From Coccinella septempunctata (Eukaryota; Arthropoda; Insecta; Coleoptera; Coccinellidae), in assembly GCF_907165205.1 (NCBI RefSeq), contig NC_058190.1, forward strand, positions 35,057,345-35,121,344: a DNA stretch of 64,000 nt, in the 5' to 3' direction. Position numbers and translations under genes: made by a program. The notes under the pieces were generated by a model. The model was given only the letters and a program-made list of their open reading frames with translations, had not been told where the DNA came from and made no database searches. The stretch's first letter is position 1. Each line of letters begins with the position of its first letter. Shown here piece by piece: positions 23,660-35,659 of this stretch.

Positions 23660-26465
23660 TCAACTTCAGACTCAAATCCACATAGATAGGAGGTATGCAT
23701 TATACAACCTTTTTCTTATTTCTTCCATCTAATCTTCACAATTCACTAATCCCACGACGCTAAGTAGATCCATATTTATCATCGTGGACTCCTTTACTAT
23801 AATAATCACGTTCCTTACTTTGCAACAGTTGCAAGCGAAGGCAACAAATTGAATTATACCAATAGAACTTTCCGCTAGAATTGAACTTCAAATTCCCTCT
23901 ATGTATATGACTATTACATAATATATCGAAAGTCATTTTACTGCTTTTCACATCTTTCAGCACGCGATAAGGTAAGGTACTTTGTTCTTTTGAGAACAAC
24001 TTTCTGGAATGATTCCCTTAAAAACCAATGCAAGGGGAGTATTACCTACCATTAGATGAAAACAAGTTGTTCTTATACAATGGTTTTACAATAGAAAGAT
24101 CTTGTCTCTGTTTGTACCCTACTTGGGAGTACAAATTAGTTCGGTCCGAAAATGGCTTTGAATGTTATTAATCTTTTTTTTATATAGTGGTAGAGAGAGT
24201 GGTGGAGACGTTACCACAGTGGCGATAATAGGCTTCGTTTCGACTGTTAATGGCGGACAAATGGACGATGTTTACATTGTGGGAGTTGATCTAATTTGAA
24301 ATATTCTGTAAATAGCTAAATTGTGCTTCCTCACATTTCTGAAGAATAATCTAAACTGGTAATTTGCCAACAATCTTTCAGTTCTTCATAAATATGTAAC
24401 TGTGTATTTGGACCATTGATCACATTGATTTATTCATCCAAGAAAGGATGAAAAGGAGCAAATTGAGTGTAAAAACAAACATAATAATATATTAATATGG
24501 GAATAAAATGAACCTGTATGTATATTTGTTTAATATTTCATGTCCACTTTTTACATGAACTTTTGGAAAAATCAGGGAGGATGGAAAAAAGTTTTTAATG
24601 CAGGTTAAGGCACATGTATTGAAAAGTATAGGACCTTCTTTGGAAGTATCCCAAAAAAGCCATTGACTCAGCTCCTAGTACATCTGCTTACTCATGTGCC
24701 TCTCCTTCTGTTGGTACCTTGAAGATTACATAGACTGTGTCTTCCATAGGCACATTTCAAAACATCTCCTTTAAAAATCTACTGAAAAATCAAGTGGCGA
24801 TACAACTTCTCGGGTGAATATAATTTTTGAGAAAAGGAGTGCAAGTTGAACTGCACAAAAAGTACTTCCTATTTCCTATATAGAAGAATTACAAGTATAA
24901 AAACAAATTCCAAAAAGCCTAATCTGTAATATTGGTTACTTAATATTACTAATTCCAAGACTATAGATAAGTGTTGTTTGGAATATTATATATTATTGTT
25001 AAAATAAAAATAGTTTTCGATTTTTTTTGTCCTTATACGATTTTGTGTAAAGCCCGTTTGTAACAGCCGAACATTCTCTGGAGAATCTCTACAGAATTTT
25101 GGCAAGAAATCGGCAGAAATTATTTTGTATGTAACTGAACAATGAATTCTACCGAAAGTATGTATGTAACTGCAGAGAATTCACGAGTACCTAAATTGTC
25201 TAGAGAATTTTCGGCTGATTTGAATTAATCGATAACATATCACTATGAGATTCTACGTTAGATTCTACGGAATCTAACACCTGCTTTTATTTTATTATAA
25301 GCTTTTCACAATGAATAAACATAAACAGTTTCGGACTTCTCTGACCTCATCAGCGCGAGAAGGATATCAAATGAATGACACTCACGGACAGTTTATGAAA
25401 ACTGCCAAACATTTCATCGAATTAGTTTCAGAAAATGAAATGTTCATTATTTTCCAACAGAAGTTGAGTAATAAAATCTGAGTTGATAGACAATTCACGG
25501 ATAAAAAAAGCATGTTCTAACACATGATCCTACCTTTATTGTGTTTCCATTTGCTAATCTTTTTCTGAAAATTACATTCGCTGGAGAAATTGTTTCATCG
25601 CCTGATTTCACGGTAGAGATATCATTGGAAATATTTTGTGATCTGATAAGTATAAGGAAGAATTTTATGAAGCACAGTCTATGGTGATGCTCGAGGTTCC
25701 AACAAAAGGCAAGGGAAATGAACAGACATGTGTACTAGCGAGCTGAGTCTTCTAGTGAAGAGAGGCAATTGACTTCATAAGACTCATCCTCGAAGCATTG
25801 CACCTTCACGTTTGGACACATCTTTGGTCGATATTAATATGTTAGGCACTGCATTTGCCTTTAACTTTTTTCTCATCCCCTCTTTTTTTTCCACATCTGA
25901 GGGGGAAAATGTATATTATGCTTGTTTTGAAACTATGCTACTTTTAGCCTTTCTTGGATGGAATAACTGAATGCGAACAGCTGTTCAAACACACAGTTTA
26001 TATGATCAACTAAAAGATTTTTTGATAGATATCAAATGCAACTTGCAGGATCGTGTGATATCAACAAGCACTTTCCGTACCTTTGAAATCCATGGATATC
26101 CATCAAAACCAAGGCACTTGGGTGAATAGTGAGACGTTGAAAGATCTCATATCGCAAAGGTCGTTAAAATTATTCAACACACCCGATGTATTCTCCATAC
26201 ATTGTTCCTTCTGGTTATTTTTTGTTCCGACGTATGCAGTAAGATTTGGAGGTCACTTCTTACCCAGAAATCGAAAATTGGGTACCCACTTGGATCGCTT
26301 TAAAGGACGAGGCAGCTTTTCGAAATATAATTCGAAAATTGCCTGAAAAGGGAAGTGGAAAAAAGTAGCAGCCAGCGATGAAGAATAGTTTGAATGATCC
26401 GTTCGTTCATTTTGTTCTGAAATTCATTTTCTACCATATAAAACGGACTGAACTAATTTGTAGAT
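23660..26465. other. no gene recognised
   Basis: AT-rich sequence with short, unsupported frames only. Around 25055-25275 there are imperfect repeats of AGAATTC/GAGAATTTTC and GATTCTACG, without clear element ends. Confidence 0.3.
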
Positions 26466-26520
26466 AATCCTAATAATAATAATTTTACACATCCTGTAGG
26501 ACATTTTACAATGTACAGGA
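26466..26520 (-). repeat. possible LINE 3' tail
   Basis: AATAATAATAAT followed by CATTTTACAATGTACAGGA resembles the tail at 63409-63475 (CATTTACAATGTATAGGAC). It is short and diverged, so this is only a candidate. Confidence 0.3.
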
Positions 26521-26699
26521 AATGCTACACAGAAAATTTGTTTTACAATGATTCTATGACATAGAGAACCTGTCATTGTAGTCTAGATTGTGTCTGAATT
26601 TCCATTTTCAGCTTTGACCCCGTAGCGTTATTGCGATAATTCGCTATGCTGCTAGATAACTATCGGAAAGAAGAAATGATGATTTCGCATTATAAATCA

Positions 26700-27240
26700 G
26701 CGTAGGAAACGAGTTCTTCGAAGCGGGAAAGGTCAAACGAGCTCACCATTACAAGCAGCAAAGTAAGTACATGGTCACTTAAAGTTGGGAAGGAGCCTCA
26801 GAGCTAAAGTGCAAGATAAATAAAACTGATGTGGGGAGAAACGCCTGGGCTTGGAATTTCAAGGCTGCTGAAAAGTACACCGGTCGATGGCTTGGGGCTG
26901 AGCGAAGCAACACTTTGGAGCACATTTGTCGAGAGACGTCTCCTCTCTCTCTCTCTCCATTTAGACCGGAAACTCCCCCACTGCTGCGTCAGCCAGGGGC
27001 CTGAGCTTTATCACGGTACGGTGCAGCTGGGACTTGGACCCTATGGCTCTTTGTTTCCCCTCTCTTTTCCTCTTTTTTTTACAAGAACTTGTTATGGAGT
27101 ATTATGGACAGAGAGTTTCTCGAGTATTTTGAGCATTCGGTTTTCAAGAGCTTTTTACCCGATGAAGAAGTTATGGCCACACTTTATGTACGTGGAATCT
27201 CAGGGTCGGTTGGATATAAAAAAGGTCTTCCTTCATTAAC
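26700..27240. other. G+C-richer island with a 136-codon frame, function unknown
   Basis: The plus frame at 26829-27239 lies in a stretch richer in G+C than its surroundings, with a CT microsatellite (about 26939-26957). The predicted protein has no recognisable domain and no clear splice sites or poly(A) signal. It could be a promoter/5' UTR region of a gene transcribed outwards, or part of a mobile element. Confidence 0.25.
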
Positions 27241-27591
27241 GCCCAATTTTTGAATACCGTCTCATTCTTGCTCACTATCTTCCAATAAATGGAGGTATTG
27301 GGCGAGGGTTCTTAAGTTGAAATATTCTTATGAAAACGAGAAAACCTTTAAATGGGATAATACTTTTTCCACACTAGACTTCAAGAGCATTCTGGAAATG
27401 GATAGAAAACTGCGAGTTTCACACATACGTCATACGTCGGTATAATAATTTCCATTTTATAATAAGCTTATCCCAGATTGAAATCTGCATTATAAATGAA
27501 ATTCATTCGATCATTATGCCGGCCAATACCATCGAATAATTTTATATTAAAAATATCGATTTAGCGAAGTAATCTGGTTTATTATACACAC

Positions 27592-28052
27592 ATAGGGTGT
27601 TTCACGAGTAAACTGACAAAGGAAAACTGAGAAAAGAGGGCATTGAGCTTCAAATTAATCCCATTTGGGTATTTAAGGTATCTTATATCATTGAGTATTA
27701 ACTGAAAGCTCATAGACATTTCTCAAATTCTTGTTTTACGACTAAATCTTCTGGAATTATTTATCGATTGAGTGTAAAATACTCAAAGATTCAAGATTCA
27801 ACTAAAATTTGGTTTTGTGTTGATGTTGTCCTCCTCAAATCAACAAAATTAAAAACATTTCAAAAAATCAGAACCGGACTGAACGAGACCATATTTTAAT
27901 TCAAACTCTAGATAAATACCCCGTGTATAGTTTCTCATTGTCCTTTTTATAGAAACCAAATGATGTTCTTTGTTCTTTTCTTCTTTTGAATTAAGCTCGA
28001 TATCCTCTATTTGCAGTTTTTGTTGGTCGAGTTACCCGTGGAACTCCCTGTA
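27592..28052. mobile_element. MITE, about 460 bp
   Basis: Begins with AGGGTGTTTCACGAGTAAAC and ends GTTACCCGTGGAACTCCCTG followed by TA, imperfect inverted ends of the CAGGGTG class. No coding capacity. Confidence 0.5.
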
Positions 28053-28529
28053 TATTTCGAGATGAAAAATGGGAAATTTTCTCACGTTTCCATTGATAAG
28101 ATCGAAATGCTAGATTTTAACCATGGTTTCGGTCTCATTTGAACTCGTCAGAGCAGCACAACTCCCAGTACTCCCACTCCGATGAAAAACGCTTAGAACA
28201 AAGATTATAGAGTAGAAAGATGGGAAACGAAGCTTAAATACAGTGACTGTACTGTAGGGTCACTGTACGAGTGTAATACTAAAGTGTGTTTCAACTGTGT
28301 TTTCTAAGACCTTAAACCTTTAAGACTGGTTAAAATATTAATTCCAGGGCTATTTGCAGAAATATATGAAATTTTGAAAGATGGCCATTTTGATCAAAGA
28401 GGTTTTGAATGTTTAGAGTCTCGTATCACCTTTTGATTATCTAGCACGTTCTAGTTCTATAATTGCCGATTATTGAATTTTTTTGTCTAATTTCTTGGTG
28501 AAAACCTCAAAATATCGTTCGAAAATTAT

Positions 28530-28899
28530 TGCCGAGTGAAGAACTGTGTTTAAAATCAAATGGATTTTCCGAAATTAAGTTTTTCACTTTACTACGGAAA
28601 ATGGAAATGTAAGAATCTAACCTGGTAACATGTGACTGTTGGTCTTTCATTGATTTTTATTTTCACTGCTCCGAAGTGAATAAAATTTTCAGGGCGTAAG
28701 GCCTGCAAATACTACTGACTACACCATGTGCAGTGAACATTTTACTGCAAGTCGATTGAGAACTGTTCATCCACGTGAATTATTGTATGCAGGAAGCATC
28801 CCTTGCATGAAAGGAAATATTATGACCTCAATACGTCAATTCAAAGATTCTCAATTGCTACCTCGATTGCTACTCTTTCAATATATTCAGGAATGCTAA
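28530..28899 (+). pseudogene. decayed THAP-domain gene fragment
   Basis: THAP domains are zinc-dependent DNA-binding modules (C2CH) shared by P-element transposases and cellular factors. A first exon reads CRVKNCV, then a stop (TAA), then NQMDFPKLSFSLYYGKWK before a GTAAGA donor near 28612. A second exon follows TTTTCAG at 28693: TTDYTMCSEHFTASRL, then YAGSIPCMK. The Cys pair, the later C-x-x-H in MCSEHF, and the LLYAGSIP stretch in the place of the usual A-V-P motif fit the THAP layout. The in-frame TAA between the zinc ligands indicates a pseudogene. The second exon stops at 28897-28899, about 68 codons. Confidence 0.45.
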
Positions 28900-30490
28900 G
28901 ATTTTATTGATTTCGGTTTGGGGATCGAGTGACTGTCAAATTGTTGTTTGGAAAGTCAAAGTTTTATGAAACCTGCTGTGTATGTTTCATTTATCAATTT
29001 GTATATTGTGTCATAAAAAGACCATATCATGAAGAAATCAGAAAAAAAGGATAAAGAAACTATCCTGACGGGCTAACAAATAGGTCTTGCGTACCTCTGT
29101 AAGGTTTTTTTTCAATTGTAGTACTGAAAATTCTGTAAATAATATGTTAGTAAGAATGTGTATGCTATGATGGTTCATATTAATTCCTGATATAAATTGT
29201 AAATATTCAACGAAATTTATTATGTAAAAAAACGTATTGAACACTTGAACAGAAATAACACCTTTGACGTATAGCAGATGACCATATACTCTTGTGTCCT
29301 AGTCATAGTGCTATTCGTTGTCCAAATGAAAATATAGCCGACAACAATAATAAAACCGACAGCTCATTTCATTGATATCAATTGATTCCAAACAATCTTC
29401 GAATGAAAACTAACATCCTGATCACAAAATAAAACCATACTTTTAGTTTGTCGCTCAGGATGTTTGTTTTCTGGTCTCAACAAGGTCGATATTGAAATTC
29501 GAAATTCGAATTTCGCGCCCCTCAATTATAAAGCAGTAACCTGTTTTTAATAACAGTGTTTCTGTATTGACAGTTCCTACGTTTTAAGCGCTATCTTATT
29601 GTCAAATGGGTTTTCACAGGCCAAAATGTAGTCGGTTTTTAGTACTAGAGATATAAGGGGCATGAGGGCGTTTCCTATTTTTTTATTCTATAATCTTTGG
29701 CTTAGAATTGACGGACATTAATTAAATACTAGTAGAAGTTTCTGAGCATTATTAATCGAGCGCCATCTAGTAGGCAACGAGACCTAACCTCCTAACCTCC
29801 AAGAAACACTTTTTCGGTATACCTATAGTTTTTAATTGATGTGAACTACATAAGTTGAGCGCTCTAATATTCGACCTTTTTGGAAATGAAAGTAAGTATT
29901 CTTCATATTTTGTCGCATAATGTACCGTTTTCAAGTAATTTGATATTTTGAAATAAAGCAATACCTCAAAAATCTAAAAAATTTGATACTTTGCCTGAAT
30001 GAAACTCTGTTTAAAAGATCCACATCAGATGTAAAGATGTATATTGTTATAGATATATGTATTATATTTTGCTTGCCTTTTTATATAGGCTGTATCGGAA
30101 AAATGGTGAAGTTTTCCTTTACTACATTACACTTTACAATGTTTTCAAGAATCTACTGTTGAAATAATATGTACATACAAGTCAAAGACTTACACTGTAG
30201 ATGTATCAGATGTTTTGAGTAATTTCTTTCATAACCATATAATGGAAACTTACTTGAAGAAGACACATATTATATTTGGGTAGTTGGTATTTATTTTCAC
30301 ATTCAATTCTTCACATAACTTATCTATGGTAAAAAATTAAAAAAAAAACAACGATATGATCATTAATGATATTAATGTAACAAGAAATGCTGGTCAACGA
30401 TTTGAGATCGAGGCAAATGCTGATTTTTTTTAAATTTTTGCTGATAAAAGGGTCCCTCTACGACAACTTGTTAGTTTCTGATTAATGTGA
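28900..30490. other. repeat-rich, no gene recognised
   Basis: Near 28192-28230 and again near 63788-63826 is the shared segment AAAGATTATAGAGTAGAAAG plus flanks, a dispersed repeat. Around 30005-30200 lies a relative of the right part of the MITE at 12842-13467, ending AGTCAAAGACTTACACTGTA. Other frames here are short and unsupported. Confidence 0.35.
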
Positions 30491-33400
30491 CTATGAAGGT
30501 GGTGAAGGCGACCAACGCGGGCAAGTCACAAAATGCACCCCCTCCCTTGTCAAGGTGCCCATCTCTGCTTCAAATAGAGTGTCATTTATGATTTTTTCAG
30601 CGAAAAGTTTTTGGTCTGGAAGCAGTCTTTTCAATTTGATAGCCCAGCCTTTGGCTAGTATATCCTCTTCCTCCTCGGGTCGTATAAAATATTCGGAAGA
30701 CGGTCCTGCTAGGTGCTCAGTGGAATCAGGCTGATGTTTCCTTTTTCTCGAAGTAGATTTTGAAGTTCGAATGGGAGAAGGCAATGCAGTTTGGGCAGGA
30801 AGTGACTGCGAGTCATCGGATAGTATTGGCTGTAACAAGAAATATGAAAAATTGGGGACTGCCGACAGAAGTTAAAAAATTCAGACATAATGAAACAACA
30901 GTAGTTTATTTTTCAACAGGTATATTTGCTGAGCTATAACCTAAAGATGTGTTTTTTCTTATGACAACAGTAGTTTGAAATGACTTAGAAAGACTGAGGG
31001 GGATGTATGATATATTTCTGCAACGGTAAAAAAATGACGTTTCTTTCTAAGTCATTTTAAAACTACTGTTTTCATAAGAAAAAACACAACTTTATGTTAT
31101 ACCTCAGCAAATAAACCTGTAGGAAAACATCCTAGTACGCCTAGTACGGATTGCTATCAAAAAAGTGTCTGTATAATGTTTTCATTTCAACATCCCAGCA
31201 CAAACAGAAACGGAAATAATGACCAAAGTTGAAATCGCCCAAATTTAAATTTCGGCATATAACTCAAAAACAAAAGAAGAAAAAGGAATGTAGTTTATGG
31301 CATTATTAGATTCTCGAAAAAAGACGACATGATGAAAGTTGTGGTTCAGGTATCACGAATTTTGCCCTTCCTGTACATTCATCGCCATATATGTATCTCA
31401 AAAACGTTCAAACGTAGAAAAAATTTCTTCGAACAAAATTTGTAGAAAATGAAAGTGATAACGCCTTAAGAGGAAGGCAATGAATAATAATAAGAATTAT
31501 ATACAGATGCGTACTCAGTAGCACGTGCCAGTATTGAAAAAGAGTCCGTCAAATCCAAACGTTACTCCGGAGAAGAAGCTATGTTGCAGCATCTGCTTTT
31601 CTTCGATGGAGCGTACTCTATTTGGTGGCCCTGACGATGGCATATTGGCTAGCTCATTCAGATCGTAACATTTGTTGGTATTCGTATCGGCGGGTGGTAA
31701 GCATCTGAATTAGTTCTTATTCTGTAGAAAATATTATGCTCTACAAAGTTGCGATGAATGCGAAAACAATTTGAAGCCCAGGGGAGAAGATAATTAAAAA
31801 AAAATGATTTTTGAGACATTTATGGCCAATTTTGATTGTTTCGGCTTGCTGAAACTGTCAGTTTATATTCTTTCCGTTATTCTTGAATCATTAGCTTCAA
31901 ATTGAGAAAAAAAGCCGCCACGCTAGAGAATGTACACTTGACGTTTTTTTCTGCAAGTTTGGCGCCCTCCCACACATTTTCGTCACGCTTTAATTGTCAT
32001 ATTAAGAGAATATATACTTTTCAACATGTAATTAACCACATATATCTCATTCTGACACGCTAGAGTATGTACTATTCATAAGATTCAGTCTAGTTCTTCT
32101 AGTTTTATTATTTGACAATAATTCTTGATCCCCTATAGGGGGCACAGCAACATTTTGATATGAATTCATTGCTTCTTCTTCTCCTCATGAAGGAGGTCGT
32201 CCTTCATTTTCATTACAAGATATGTTATGTAAAAAACTGTGCACTTAATCATCATCATTGCATCTATACTTTTAATATTCTCATTGAAGGAGCTGAGATT
32301 CTTCGCTTCCAACTGCCTTCCTTTCCACTGTGTTTCTGAATCTACAGAAGAAATCCAGGTCGACATATTACTCAAAATAATTCCTCCTAGCTCCAAATCT
32401 TCTGGGCCTCACTGTTTCCTCATCACTACTAATCGTAAATAATAACTAATAAACACCCAATAAATGTGAAACGCTTCCTAACCAGTATTCCCGAAGAAAT
32501 GCTGACTTGTCTCTGACAGAACTCAAAATATGTTATCTATGCAGAAAAGCATACGCCACGAAACTTCTATGTCCAGGCAACTCATAGTTAACTCATGAAA
32601 TTTTCGGGGTTAAGTCAACCACAAGTTTACTTTAGGTCAAACGATAAACCACACTTTGTGAAACAGAATTTTTGATTTAACCACTGGTCACTACATAACT
32701 TTGGGTTAACCATATTAACCGTCTGTTCCGATATTCCTGAATAGTACTGTCAGTATTTCAGAAACGATGCCTATTGGCCCAGTCGTTCGAGTTCTATTGT
32801 TATTCGATTGCGGGCCAGTACTAACAGCAATATCGGAACAGGCCCATTGTGAAACTGGGCCTTAGTCTGACACGCTAGAGTATGTACAATGATCGTTTTT
32901 TTCTTAGATTTATAAAACAGCAGGCTCTGCTACTAGACAATTCCCCCTATATACAGGTCTAATTTTTGGTAGTATATCTCGAATTTCCCTCTTGGTTTCT
33001 CCAACTATTTGATAAGGGTTTAATTATTGATCCTTCAAAAAAAGTCCCCGGATTTTACCTCCCTACAAAAATTTGGTGTACATTAAAACCTCTTCGGCCA
33101 TGGTGGTGCTCCCCAGATGGAATGCTGTTGGAAGTTCAAGATATGAGAAGAAATTATAGCTCACTAAGCCCAGTCGAATAGTTGCTCAAAGTATAAATTT
33201 CAGGATGGTTTCAAGGAAATTCATTCGGTGGCCGATTCTTTTTTGAGATGGGTTGCAAATGTCTAAACTACCTGCTTTTGATACAACTTTTGAAACGCCA
33301 AAATGGAGGTGTATATTAGTTTTCAGTTCACTCTATCTCTCATTCCAAGGTGAAACCTTAATCTGACTGGAGTATTCATGAATTTTGTGCGTTACTTTTC

Positions 33401-33791
33401 AGTAAATCTGTAAAAAAAAAAATCTCACCTCCGAAGCTTCTGTCGACGCTGTTTCATTCTGATCCCTTATGAAATAAAGGGAGTAGTAATACCAGAGAGA
33501 AGGTTCAGGGATGTCGTCCGTTGAAGCCCTTTTCTCCTCCATCACCTTGTGTTGCCTGTTGAAATTAGTTCTCAGCGTATTAATTTTCTGTTTGAAATTC
33601 TCAACAGTGAAGTCCGGTTTGAGCTCCTTCAGAACCTCCACGATTTTCTCGATGGCAGCATTTCTCTTGTTTCTATTAAAGTAATCTTTACTTTTCACTT
33701 TCCACAGCTCAGGGGAATCCCTATATAAATCTATCAACCGGCTAGTAAACTCGCGTTCCAAACGTGTTTCAGTGTTGAAGAAACCCTCCAT
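30491..33791 (-). CDS. MADF/BESS-like protein, two exons
   Basis: MADF domains are Myb/SANT-like DNA-binding modules in insect transcriptional regulators. Exon 1 (33791-33429) starts MEGFFNTETRLEREFTSRLI and carries the domain at residues ~14-105: FTSRLIDLYRDSPELWKVKS, YFNRNKRNAAIEKIVEVL, INTLRTNFNRQHKVMEEK and a PSLWYYYSLYFI end. It stops at TCGGAG|GTGAGA. Exon 2 (30829-30491) follows CTTGTTACAG in the same phase. It encodes a Ser/Pro-rich basic linker (STSRKRKHQ), then DILAKGWAIKLKRLLP, then LFAEKIINDTLFEAEMGTL, an arrangement like the BESS-type C-terminal helices of insect MADF proteins. Total about 233 residues, open throughout. The 2.6-kb intron holds foldback DNA and a Harbinger-like fragment on the same strand, so the gene may be a domesticated transposon ORF2 or a host gene; I cannot tell which. 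Confidence 0.8.
30917..31124. repeat. hairpin repeat in MADF intron
   Basis: ACAGGTATATTTGCTGAG pairs with CTCAGCAAATAAACCTGT; inside, TTTCTTATGACAACAGTAGT pairs with ACTACTGTTTTCATAAGAAA. About 208 bp. Confidence 0.8.
31370..32000. repeat. dispersed repeat shared with 45001-45240
   Basis: TTCATCGCCATATAT, CTCAAAAACGTT, TTATTCTTGAATCATTAGCT and AAGTTTGGCGCCCTC occur here and, in the same order, just after the foldback at 45002. Here it contains extra sequence in between. The left border (ATCACGAATTTTGCCC...CCTGTA at 31355-31377) matches the terminus of the 43529-45002 family. Confidence 0.6.
32220..32440 (-). pseudogene. possible PIF/Harbinger transposase fragment
   Basis: Read on the minus strand from about 32434: SSDEETVRPRRFGARRNYFE, a stop, then YVDLDFFCRFR. 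This resembles the N-terminal block of PIF/Harbinger transposases, where a basic R-x-N-Y-F-E segment precedes D-x-x-F-x-x-R-F-R. After it the frame loses resemblance and meets stops. It lies in the intron of the MADF gene on the same strand, notable because PIF/Harbinger elements carry a transposase plus a Myb/MADF-like ORF. Weak similarity by eye only. Confidence 0.35.
32717..32848. mobile_element. short MITE, TCTGTTCCGATATT ends
   Basis: GTCTGTTCCGATATTCCTGA on the left and AGCAATATCGGAACAGGCC on the right are inverted; AATAGTACTGTCAGTA and the GCCAGTACTAACAG partner extend the stem. About 130 bp. The GGCCTGTTC-type terminus is like that of the MITEs at 41248 and 42957. Confidence 0.65.
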
Positions 33792-34337
33792 GATCGCCGC
33801 CGAGCTCGTGACTGGGAGAGAGATTGATCAAAAACTTTCCACTCGGTCAAGCGCCCGAGTTCAATCACTTACGTCAATCAATCGTCGCCAGTGATTGGCT
33901 CAAGAGCGATACGGGTTCCTAGATAATTATCACGATAAACTCAATCGATTGACATAACGCTTCGATTGAAAGGACTAGGAGAGCGTCGGAAATTTCAATG
34001 TATCGATCTCATGACAGAATAAAGGGAGCGTTCAAAAATTTTTTTCCTCACTTTATAATGCAAGTGATGAGCTTGTCACCGTATAGTTCCCATATTTCTA
34101 ATAAGTAAACATATCGGTGGCATCGGCCTCTTACGTACATTTTGATATACAGGATGGTGACAAATTCGATGCTCACCACTACTATCTTCCAAACTATACC
34201 TACCAGATAAAAATTCCGATTACTTATTGACAAACAGTTTTGCCTTTGCAATTCCTTCAACATTACGTGAATTAAATCTTCTTTTATTTAGATTTATAAT
34301 GAAAAATCGGTAATATACGATATTAGAAAATTGCTTA

Positions 34338-35659
34338 TACGAGGATATATTTCAAAAGAATATAAATACTAGGATATATTGAAAAAATTTTTGCCTACTA
34401 TAAAACCAAACAAAATTTCAATGCCACAATATTTCTTAACTCAACATATTCACCTCTCAATGCCTTAATTGGATACATTTATTACAGCGAACCTGCAGCA
34501 TCTCTACACCTTTCAAAAAAATGTTTCTTCTTGCTCTGCAAACCAGACCTGCACAGCTTTTATTACCTCTTCGTTGGAAGAAAATTTAGTACCTTTTAAA
34601 CTTTTTTTCAGTTCAGGAGAGAGATGAAAGTCGGATGGAGCAAAATCTGATGAATAAGGGGGTGTTCTAGTAATTCAAACTCTAAATCACCAATTTTTTG
34701 CATGGCAACATGAGATTTGTGTGCAGGGGACTGACCTGCGAAAACGAAACACCTTTGGATAGCTTTCCGCGCCTTCTCTCTTTAATTTTTTCCCGTAGAG
34801 CGGTCAGTAATGTCGAATAGTGATCTCCGGTTATTGTTCTACCCTTATCCAAAAAATCAATCATGATTACTCCATGTCAATCCTAAAAAACTGAAGCAAG
34901 AACTTTTCCAGTAGATTTTTCGACACGAAACTTCTTAGGTCTTGGAAAACCAGAGTGTCGCCATTGCATCGATTGTTGCTTTGTTTCTGGATCGTAGAAA
35001 TGTACCCTAGTCTCATCCATAGTAACAATTCGGTTTGAAGTCTATATCGTTTTCAAATCGAGCACAGATCGAACGCGATGCTTCTACCCTTGCACGCTTT
35101 TGGCCAACATTCAAACATTTGGGGATCCATTTTGCAGCAATTTTTCTCATGTCCAAATTGACGTGAACTATATATGATGAACACGTTCGTATATGAAATA
35201 TTCAGTGCTTCAGATATGCGTTTCAGCCCAATTCGACGGTCTGATAAAATCATGTCATGAACTGCATCGATATTTTCGGGGACTGACACAGAAACTGGCC
35301 TTCCCGATCGGTCATCATCTTCAATGGAAAATTTACCTCTTTTAAAGTTTGCAGTCCAATTTTTCATGGTCGCATACGAAGGACATCGATCACCAAGGGT
35401 ATTAAGCATATCTTCGTAAATCTGCTTACCTCTTAACCCTTTTAAATACAGGTACTTGATGATAGCTCGATAATGCAATTTTTCGATTTTCACAATTTCG
35501 GTGGACATCTTCTTTCTTTTAATTTGTTTCGTAACTCTGGTTTACTTTTTTGACCTCAAACTTCACACTGACACTTCTATTGTTCGTTGCTATGGTAACG
35601 CAATATTTTTTTGTGCATGGAACTGGTCTAGGCTAAGTGGATATCAATATATACCCGTA
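34338..35659 (-). mobile_element. mariner transposon copy B, inactive
   Basis: Termini TACGAGGATATATT and ATACCCGTA with adjacent TA; a second near-copy of the left terminus (TACTAGGATATATTG) follows 30 bp inside. The minus-strand transposase starts at 35508 (MSTEIVKIEKLHYRAIIKYL) and is open for 151 codons, with helix-turn-helix-like blocks GKQIYEDMLNTLGDRCPSYA, NFKRGKFSIEDDDRSGRPVS and SDRRIGLKRISEALNIS. It then goes out of frame near the YTNVFIIYS segment. Downstream, VTMDET with the first catalytic Asp is still readable and MIDFLDKGRTITGDHYSTLL is intact, but the second catalytic motif (DNAPAH in copy A) is mutated and loses its Asp. The element is dead. Confidence 0.93.

Noticed and set aside
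26829..27239. 136-codon plus frame
   Set aside because: No domain, no splice context, and skewed composition from a CT microsatellite. Kept only as an unexplained G+C-richer island.
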